Part shown: positions 1 through 5,234 of the stretch, piece after piece | Numbering within the stretch: the first letter of the stretch is position 1 | Layout: each line of letters starts with the position of its first letter | From: Planctomycetaceae bacterium | Lineage (GTDB): Bacteria > Planctomycetota > Planctomycetia > Planctomycetales > Planctomycetaceae | Assembly (NCBI GenBank): GCA_023258825.1 | Contig: JALQWE010000140.1 | Span: forward strand, 1 to 8,327 | Length of the DNA stretch: 8,327 nt | Reading direction: 5' to 3' | Translations under genes and position numbers: made by a program | The notes under the pieces: generated by a model | Told to the model about the DNA's origin: nothing | Databases searched by the model: none | The model's input: the letters and a program-made list of their open reading frames with translations, nothing else

Positions 1-462
1 AGAAACTTCGTTCATTTCGCCTTCGACCATCACCACACTGTCTTTCGACGCGCCGATCATCATTTCGATGTCGGCCTCCTCGAGGGCGGCGGGGCTCGGG
101 TTGATGACGAATTCGCCGTTGATGCGGGCTACGCACACTTCAGAAATGGGTCCGTTGAACGGCACGTCGCTCACCGCGAGGGCGGTAGAAGCGGCGAGGC
201 CGGCAAGGCTGTCGGCGGCCACCTCCTGGTCAAACGACAGCAGGGTGATGATCACCTGGGTTTCGGCGTGGTAGTCCTCGGGGAAGAGGGGGCGAAGCAC
301 GCGGTCCACCAGACGGGCCACGAGGATCTCGCGGTCGCTGGGGCGGCCTTCGCGCTTCAGGAATCCGCCCGGAACGCGGCCGGCTGATGCGAATTTCTCT
401 TTGTATTCCACGGTCAGCGGCATGAAGTCCACGCCTTCGCGTGCTTCAGGTGCCGAAACGAG
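1..462 (-). CDS. pnp: Polyribonucleotide nucleotidyltransferase (PNPase), internal fragment, truncated at both ends
   Basis: PNPase degrades RNA 3'-to-5' by phosphorolysis in the cytoplasm. About 153 codons are seen, corresponding to roughly residues 47-200 of a protein usually near 700 residues, all within the first RNase PH-like domain. Diagnostic stretches are VSAPEAREGVDFMPLTVEY, PGGFLKREGRPSDREIL, RPLFPEDYHAETQV, SDVPFNGPISEV and VEGEMNEVS. From memory of the family, these match Bacteroidota PNPases closely (PEDYHA.TQV, EAREGVDFMPL). They match planctomycete PNPases poorly. The frame runs off the window at base 1. At the upstream side PNPase similarity starts abruptly at about base 459: the expected first 45 or so residues (the GD(T/S)MVLATV segment) are missing and are replaced in frame by the start of a CFA-synthase-like gene. 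The identification is very secure. That it belongs to the same genome as the rest of the window is doubtful. Confidence 0.95.
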
Positions 463-702
463 GTTGCCAAAACGCTCCGACGTCTGGCCATGCTCAAGCA
501 CCAGCTGCCCATGCTCCAGATTTGACATACTGCGGTGCAGCATCTGACGCGAAAAACGCTCCATCAGACACAGCCATGAGCGACCGACTGGCGCCGTCTC
601 ATTCACGGCAGCCGGTATCGATAATTCCGGATTGGAGTCGGCTTTACGATGCGGCGCTCGGTCACATGCAAACGGAGACAATCGTTCTGACGGTTTTGAC
701 AT
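463..702 (-). CDS. Cyclopropane-fatty-acyl-phospholipid synthase-like methyltransferase, N-terminal 80 codons only
   Basis: The family transfers a methyl group from SAM to the double bond of phospholipid-bound unsaturated acyl chains at the membrane. Only the N-terminus is present: it begins MSKPSERLSPFACDR and ends LEHGQLVLEHGQTSERFGN. The last part fits the family's opening segment (short helix, then (L/I)xxGxLxLxxxxGxxxxFG). The SAM-binding glycine motif and the catalytic domain would lie further on and are absent, because at about base 457-468 the frame continues as PNPase sequence. The start at 702 is preceded by AGGAAACATC, a reasonable ribosome binding site. It lies 64 bases after the DUF1365 stop, in the same direction. 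The assignment rests on the short match plus position, since FAD oxidoreductase-DUF1365-CFA synthase is a recurrent gene order. A full-length protein would have about 400 residues. Substrate and product (cyclopropane, methyl-branched or furan precursor) cannot be told from this piece. Confidence 0.7.
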
Positions 703-766
703 GATGTTTCCTGTTCCGATAAAAAGTCTGCGTTCGTCACATCCGACGGTTCCACAAGTGCCCACT

Positions 767-1759
767 TCAGACAGACACCCGTTCCGTTACTTCCAGCTTC
801 ATGGCACGGCCTGCAGTGACGTGATCCGCCTCCGCCGAGGGCACAGCGACACCGCCAGAACCTCTCCCGGCCTCTGCTGTCAGTGGCACCTTCGTTTGCA
901 CAGAACCAGTTCCCGGATGCGGCACAAATGGCACTCGCTTCCACCACAGCCTCAGAGCCTGCCAGTAAATCGCAGCGAATACCTTCAGTGTCATACAAGG
1001 GGACTTCAACAACGTCGCCCTCAGCACCGCCGGGCTGATCTCAACTCGCTCCAGTTGCATCGTTACGTCAAATAACGGCTGCGCAGCCTCAGAGCATTCG
1101 TGGTTGCCTTCCACATCTGTATCAGCCCCTGCGGAGGCCCCGCACACGTCAGAATCCGTCCTCGGAACTGACCGTCTGCGATAAAAATTCTCGATGTGAA
1201 TCGCCAGAGATGTGCCCGGAGGCGACAGTTTCCAGCGATATTCCATGTCCATCTTCATGAACGGTGAAACATGAAAATCCTTGACTGTTCTCAAGTCGGC
1301 CGTTTTCAGGTCGATCAGTTGACCTGCAGCGTCTGAGGGTGCCGACAACACATAGCAGTGACGTTCTCCCCAGGGCGTATTGTGCACTTCTGCGAGGACT
1401 GCAGAGACCCGACGCCCCGTCTCATCAAAACAGTAGTAATAACTCACTGGATTGATCACATACCCGAGATACCGCAGGTTGGTCAACAATCGTATCGGGC
1501 CCAGTGGACGACACCCCGTCTGTCGCTCCACTTCGTCACGCACACAGTCTCCCAGCGGCCGTGCCGGATTTCCAAGGTGGTCTGCACGACGAAACCAGGC
1601 CGCGGCCGGTCGAGAGGCAGACCACAACCACGAGCCGGCAAACACGCTGTCCAGTTCGCTCAGATCCAGGTAAACCTGAAAAACGGTGTAGCGAAAATGG
1701 TTGGCAACTGGCACGAAACGACGATGACGCACCCAGCCTCGGAAAAGACAACTTTCCAT
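767..1759 (-). CDS. DUF1365 domain protein of a fatty-acid-modification operon
   Basis: This is a 330-residue protein with the DUF1365 signature. It opens MESCLFRGWVRHRRFVPV, the typical start of the family. NPVSYYYCFD lies at residues 103-112, EVHNTPWGERHCYVL at 124-138 and KDFHVSPFM at 160-168. The biochemical function is not established; the family is found next to CFA-like methyltransferases and FAD oxidoreductases, so a role in modifying membrane acyl chains is inferred. An ATG at 1819 would give a 350-residue form overlapping the upstream gene by 56 bases. The ATG at 1759 is preferred because family similarity begins there, it lies 4 bases after the upstream stop (translational coupling), and a GGGGG run sits upstream. 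The protein is longer than the usual 250-270 residues: residues about 195-228 form a polar insert (RRRSVPRTDSDVCGASAG and following), and about 45 C-terminal residues form a Gly/Ala/Val-rich tail without recognisable motifs. Confidence 0.9.
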   Translation of the reverse strand: MESCLFRGWVRHRRFVPVANHFRYTVFQVYLDLSELDSVFAGSWLWSASRPAAAWFRRADHLGNPARPLGDCVRDEVERQTGCRPLGPIRLLTNLRYLGYVINPVSYYYCFDETGRRVSAVLAEVHNTPWGERHCYVLSAPSDAAGQLIDLKTADLRTVKDFHVSPFMKMDMEYRWKLSPPGTSLAIHIENFYRRRSVPRTDSDVCGASAGADTDVEGNHECSEAAQPLFDVTMQLERVEISPAVLRATLLKSPCMTLKVFAAIYWQALRLWWKRVPFVPHPGTGSVQTKVPLTAEAGRGSGGVAVPSAEADHVTAGRAMKLEVTERVSV

Positions 1760-1763
1760 TCCG

Positions 1764-3083
1764 TCATCCCCCGCAGGCCGACAGTGAACCAGAACGGACC
1801 AGAGGATTGAGAGTTTCATTCCCTTCCTGAAGGCGACCAGTCACGTCCGCAATTCCAAAGGATCGGCAGACAGCCAATGCACTGCGCACTCCGTCCTCAT
1901 GAAATCCGTTACCCCAGTAAGCACCGCAGTAGGACGTTCGATTGGCACGGATCAGCGATTCATGTTCAGCCTGCAGACGGGCTCGCTCGGTGGTAAAAAT
2001 TGGATGGGAATAACGATGTCGAGAGATGATCCGGTCAGGGCTGATGGCTTCCGTCTCATTCAGTGTGACACAGAACGTCTCATCCGACTGAATGTGCTGC
2101 AGAATATTCATGTTGTAGGTGATCGTCGCCCGCGTGTCGGGGCCTGTGCCGATCCGATAATTCCAGGCTGACCATGCCCGTTTTCGCCGCGGCAGTATGC
2201 TCGTGTCCGTATGCAGCACAGCCTCATTCGACTCATATGGAAATCCCGCCAGAATTCGACGTTCAATCGGAGTCGGATCGGCCAGCAGTCCGAGGGCCTG
2301 ATCGCTGTGACAGGCAAAAATCACTTCATCAAATCGCATTTCATCGCTGTCGGTCAGAACAGTCACACCGGACACATTCCGACGGACCTGACGAACCGCA
2401 GAGCCATAACGAATCTGCGAAGCGAAGGGGGCGATCAGCCTGCGGACATACTGCCGCGATCCCCCCGGAATCGTGTACCACTGCGGTCGATTCGTCAGAC
2501 TCAGCAGCCCGTGATTGCGATAGAACTCAAGAATAAAGCGAATCGGAAAATCGGCAAATGTGCCCCGCGGACAAGACCAGATGGCTGCCCCCATGGGCAG
2601 CAGGTACAGGTCTCGGAAACTGCGACCATATCGCCGCCGGTGCAGATACTCGCCGACGGTTTCCTCCGGATGCACCGTGTCTGCGTCCGACGTCCCCTGA
2701 GAATTGAACCGCAGAATATCGCCCACCATCCTCAGGAATGAGGGGCGAACAAGATTTCGACGTTGTGCAAACACACCACTCAGATTTGTCCCGCTGTACT
2801 CTACCCCGGTCCGATCACAGCGGACCGCAAAGGACATTTCGGTGGGCACGCCCTCAACCCCAAGGTGCCCCAGCAGCTTCATAAAATGAGGGTAGGTCCG
2901 ATCGTTGTACACAATAAAGCCAGTGTCGATCTGGTAGGCCCGCCCCTGCAGCGTAAACTCCACCGTGTTGCTGTGACCGCCAGCCCGACTATCCGCCTCA
3001 AACACTGTCACGTCATGATGGCCGTGCAACATGCGTGCACAGGAAAGCCCCGAAATCCCGCTCCCAACAATCGCCAGCTTCAT
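1764..3083 (-). CDS. NAD(P)/FAD-dependent oxidoreductase (amine-oxidase-like, COG2907 type)
   Basis: This 439-residue flavoprotein is the first gene of the minus-strand operon. The N-terminal Rossmann motif is clear: MKLAIVGSGISGLSCARML (GSGISGL, residues 7-13), the ribose-binding Glu29 in VTVFEAD, and GGHS at 35-38. The family segment DTGFIVYN follows at 53-60. A C-terminal FAD-contact motif YWGNGFHEDG lies at 389-398. No signal peptide or membrane segment is evident, so it is probably cytoplasmic or peripheral to the membrane. Family members sit beside DUF1365 and CFA-like methyltransferases. From memory, related genes in alphaproteobacteria belong to the sigma-E/ChrR singlet-oxygen regulon and to furan-fatty-acid synthesis, where flavoproteins desaturate methylated acyl chains. 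A similar redox step on a modified fatty acid is inferred here, not shown. The start at 3083 fits the family start exactly, although the ribosome binding site (GATAACGAAGC) is weak. Length is normal and the frame is intact. Confidence 0.93.
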   Translation of the reverse strand: MKLAIVGSGISGLSCARMLHGHHDVTVFEADSRAGGHSNTVEFTLQGRAYQIDTGFIVYNDRTYPHFMKLLGHLGVEGVPTEMSFAVRCDRTGVEYSGTNLSGVFAQRRNLVRPSFLRMVGDILRFNSQGTSDADTVHPEETVGEYLHRRRYGRSFRDLYLLPMGAAIWSCPRGTFADFPIRFILEFYRNHGLLSLTNRPQWYTIPGGSRQYVRRLIAPFASQIRYGSAVRQVRRNVSGVTVLTDSDEMRFDEVIFACHSDQALGLLADPTPIERRILAGFPYESNEAVLHTDTSILPRRKRAWSAWNYRIGTGPDTRATITYNMNILQHIQSDETFCVTLNETEAISPDRIISRHRYSHPIFTTERARLQAEHESLIRANRTSYCGAYWGNGFHEDGVRSALAVCRSFGIADVTGRLQEGNETLNPLVRSGSLSACGG

Positions 3084-3490
3084 GCTTCGTTATCCGCGAC
3101 ACGGGACACCACAAATCGCAACAGAACCGGTACTGCCGCTCACCATCAAAACCCCAAATCGTTCACCAGGAACAAATTGTCCACTGTTTCTAGTCACAAA
3201 AACGCTACTGTCCATCATCAATCCACAAAAAACGTTCAAAACGGGCAATTTAGCCATCATCTGAAGCCTGTGTCCACCCCCACGGAGTGCTGCCCCCGGT
3301 CTCTGTCTCCCGCCCCTCACCAGACGGAGCCCGTCCTGTACGACGCAAGCCACTTCATTCGCCGACGGCCTGCCATATTGCGGTGGTGGCCCGAAATTCC
3401 CCCCCTCACAGCAGCTTCACAGTGATTGCGACGTCTCTCTCACGTCACCGGAACTCAAGTTTCCAGGCGTTGTACTGCATGCACTCTGCT
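3084..3490. other. Divergent intergenic region, left part, no gene recognised
   Basis: This stretch lies between the divergent starts of the FAD oxidoreductase and the transporter. The first 180 bases are relatively AT-rich, consistent with promoter DNA for the minus-strand operon, but no convincing -35/-10 pair could be fixed on that strand. TGAACG occurs twice on the minus strand at about 3159 and 3237, each followed within two bases by a T run. GTTC-N5-GAAC occurs near 3161-3173. These are weak candidates for operator half-sites only. Open frames here (for example one ending 7 bases before the oxidoreductase start) look like chance readings. Confidence 0.5.
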
Positions 3491-3570
3491 GCAGATCACA
3501 GACGGGGCATACCATGCTGCGAAATCAGATGTTTCGACCGCCTAATGCACACACTTCTGCTGTGATCTGC
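3491..3570 (+). promoter_or_regulatory. Candidate structured leader or operator: 11-bp inverted repeat enclosing two hairpins
   Basis: GCAGATCACAG (3491-3501) and CTGTGATCTGC (3560-3570) are perfect inverted copies 58 bases apart. Between them CGG (3503-3505) can pair with CCG (3538-3540). That pair would enclose two adjacent hairpins: GGCAT/ATGCT (3506-3518, loop ACC, one G-U pair) and CGAAA/TTTCG (3520-3536, 7-base loop). As RNA this gives a compact three-way junction on an 11-bp stem. It lies about 145 bases before the transporter start and is followed at once by a terminator-like hairpin. It was folded by hand and matches no riboswitch class I recognise; the purine-riboswitch junction sequences are absent. 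Alternatively the two 11-mers could be paired protein-binding sites. Confidence 0.35.
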
Positions 3571-3574
3571 GATC

Positions 3575-3600
3575 CGGGATTTTGACAGTCCCGTGTTTTT
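3575..3600 (+). terminator. Short terminator-like hairpin upstream of the transporter
   Basis: CGGGA (3575-3579) pairs with TCCCG (3589-3593) across a 9-base loop and is followed by TGTTTTT. The stem is only 5 bp, so a working intrinsic terminator is uncertain. Its place directly after the structured element fits an attenuator arrangement. The same bases also contain TTGACA, so the region may instead be a promoter. Confidence 0.3.
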
Positions 3601-3610
3601 GGGCCGATTC
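3582..3610 (+). promoter_or_regulatory. Possible sigma70-type promoter for the transporter
   Basis: TTGACA at 3582-3587 is a perfect -35 hexamer. The best -10 at a 17-base spacing is CGATTC (3605-3610), a poor match. Transcription would start near 3617, giving a leader of about 100 bases with a small TTCAG/CTGAA hairpin at 3608-3622. Planctomycete promoters are poorly described, so this is tentative. Confidence 0.3.
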
Positions 3611-3715
3611 AGTTGTCCTGAACTCATTCCGCTGTCATTATCCGAAGATCTGCGGTCGGTTCGCGTCGAAGAATGGACACTTCACCCTGTTTCAAAAAGG
3701 TTTCAGATTACCGCC

Positions 3716-5089
3716 ATGAAGACTCGCCTGTTTGCCATGATGTTTCTGGAGTTTTTTATCTGGGGAGCATGGCTGCCACTGATTTTCGGGTATCTGCCGG
3801 CCCTGAAGTTTTCCGCCGACCAACCACCTGCGTTGATTGCGGACTTATTTCAGTTCCCCATTCTCAGAGATCTCGCCCATCTGTTTTCTGAGCAGGCCTT
3901 GATTCTGAACGCGTTCCCTATCGCCTCGATTATCGGGATGTTCTTCAGTAATCAGTTCGCGGACCGCAACTTTTCGGCCGAGCGATTCCTCGCCTTCAGC
4001 CACCTCGTTGGTGGCCTGTCCATGGTGGGACTCGCCTTCACGACTTCCTTCTGGCCCTTCTTTCTGCTGATGGCAGTGCACTGTCTGCTGTATGTGCCCA
4101 CTATCTCGATTACAAATTCCATCGCATTTGCCAACATGCGTGATGCTCAGAAGGAATTCGGTATCGTTCGACTGGGCGGAACCATCGGCTGGATCTGCGC
4201 CGCGTGGCCATTCACCTTCATCCTCGTCGACTGGGCCAAAGTGAAGGCAGCAAATCCGGTTGGTTTTGTAAGCTGGCTGGGAACAGTGCTGGGAAGCGGA
4301 CTGTCAGGGCCGGAATTGCAAAGCGCAACTCGCTGGACCTACGTTGTGGCCGGAGTTGCCAGTCTGCTGCTGGCAGCGTACAGCCTGACGCTGCCACATA
4401 CGCCGCCGAAAGCAGCGGCACCCGGCAGTGGCCCTGAGACCCAGGCATGGAGACAGGCTCTCAGTCTGCTCAAACATCCATTTGTGCTTGTCCTCTGGAT
4501 TGTCGCGTTCATCGACAGCTTTGTGCACAATTGTTACTTCAACTGGACTGGCACATTCCTCACAACCCCGGATGTTGGTATTCAGGGGAACTGGGTCATG
4601 CCGGTCATGAGCATCGGACAGATCGCAGAAATTCTCACGATGCTGATCCTGGGAGCCACGCTGAAGGCGCTGGGCTGGAGAACGACCATGATCGTGGGTG
4701 TTCTCGGACATGCGTTCCGCTTCGCCGTCTATGCTTACATGCCCAATCAAAGCCTGATCATTCTGGTTCAGATCGTGCACGGCATCTGCTATGCATTCTT
4801 CTTCGCAACCGTGTACATCTTCGTGGACGAGTACTTCCCGAAAGACGTACGAACCAGTGCGCAGGGCTTGTTCAACGTGATGATTCTCGGTCTGGGTGCC
4901 CTGGCTGCCAATTCATTGTGCCCATGGTTGATGCAGTCGGTTTACACCAAAGACGGCGTGACGGACTTCCGTGGACTGTTTCTGGTCCCAATGGCCGCCT
5001 CCATCGTGGCGGCCCTTGCTCTGGCCCTGTTATTCCACCCTCCGAAGAAGTCCGCAGGAGCCTCAGGACCAGTCGTCACGGGACATTGA
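3716..5089 (+). CDS. MFS transporter, nucleoside:H+ symporter (NupG/XapB-like) family
   Basis: This is a 457-residue polytopic inner-membrane protein predicted to import nucleosides with protons. It opens MKTRLFAMMFLEFFIWGAWL, the family's characteristic first helix. Alternating hydrophobic segments follow to the C-terminus and fit 12 helices. YVPTISITNSIAFANM leads to IVRLGGTIGW, where Arg152, Thr156 and Trp159 align by pattern with Arg136, Thr140 and Phe143 of E. coli NupG. FVDEYFPKDVRTSAQGLF carries Asp371, matching the conserved Asp of the NupG YVD motif. These NupG residue numbers are from memory. An in-frame ATG at 3593 would add 41 polar residues; 3716 is preferred because family similarity begins there and the added part overlaps a hairpin. 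The ribosome binding site is weak (AAAAAGG, about 15 bases upstream). Residues about 28-60 form a longer TM1-TM2 loop than in E. coli. The natural substrate could be another small metabolite. A hairpin follows the stop. Confidence 0.88.
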   Translation: MKTRLFAMMFLEFFIWGAWLPLIFGYLPALKFSADQPPALIADLFQFPILRDLAHLFSEQALILNAFPIASIIGMFFSNQFADRNFSAERFLAFSHLVGGLSMVGLAFTTSFWPFFLLMAVHCLLYVPTISITNSIAFANMRDAQKEFGIVRLGGTIGWICAAWPFTFILVDWAKVKAANPVGFVSWLGTVLGSGLSGPELQSATRWTYVVAGVASLLLAAYSLTLPHTPPKAAAPGSGPETQAWRQALSLLKHPFVLVLWIVAFIDSFVHNCYFNWTGTFLTTPDVGIQGNWVMPVMSIGQIAEILTMLILGATLKALGWRTTMIVGVLGHAFRFAVYAYMPNQSLIILVQIVHGICYAFFFATVYIFVDEYFPKDVRTSAQGLFNVMILGLGALAANSLCPWLMQSVYTKDGVTDFRGLFLVPMAASIVAALALALLFHPPKKSAGASGPVVTGH

Positions 5090-5138
5090 TGACGGCCTCA
5101 AGCATGCCAACGAATTCGTTCGGAGATTAAAAAAATCG

Positions 5139-5169
5139 CAGCCCGGAATCAGGCAACTGACCCGGGCTG
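5139..5169 (+). terminator. Hairpin after the transporter, probable terminator
   Basis: CAGCCCGG (5139-5146) and CCGGGCTG (5162-5169) form a perfect 8-bp GC-rich stem with a 15-base loop, 50 bases after the transporter stop. An A7 run lies just upstream and TGTTGTT follows. The T tract is weak in the plus direction; on the minus strand the stem would be followed by seven T residues. It probably ends the transporter transcript and argues that the next gene starts beyond 5170. Confidence 0.5.
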
Positions 5170-5234
5170 TGTTGTTCAGTGTGTTCGACTTGTTTCCTGC
5201 TTTTGCCCGTACCCGGACATCATTAGTGGCAGAC

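Noticed and set aside
1..702. A genuine bifunctional CFA-synthase/PNPase fusion protein
   Set aside because: Both partners would lack core parts of their folds at the join, and the two parts look like different phyla.
3169..3196. Possible ECF-sigma promoter on the plus strand (GGAAC followed by GTC)
   Set aside because: The spacing of 19 bases is too long for the usual GGAAC/GTC pair, and it would lie more than 500 bases from the next plus-strand gene.
3090..3353. Minus-strand 87-codon frame ending 7 bases before the FAD oxidoreductase start
   Set aside because: The spacing is operon-like, but the sequence (MACVVQDGLRLVRGG and onward) has no family resemblance and no ribosome binding site. 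It lies where the operon promoter is expected.
632..3425. Several plus-strand open frames of 100-220 codons opposite the DUF1365 and FAD oxidoreductase genes
   Set aside because: They are antisense readings of two well-supported genes, rich in Arg/His/Ser/Pro, with no recognisable motif and mutual overlaps.
3491..3570. Known purine riboswitch before the nucleoside transporter
   Set aside because: The three-way junction is suggestive, but the conserved purine-riboswitch junction bases and matching loop-loop sequences are absent.
3593..3715. Longer transporter form starting at ATG 3593
   Set aside because: The extra 41 residues are polar and unlike the family, whose similarity starts at MKTRLF (3716), and the early ATG sits at the end of a terminator-like hairpin.
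4204..4780. Open frames on both strands within the transporter gene
   Set aside because: They are shadows of the 457-residue transporter, with no membrane pattern or motif of their own.
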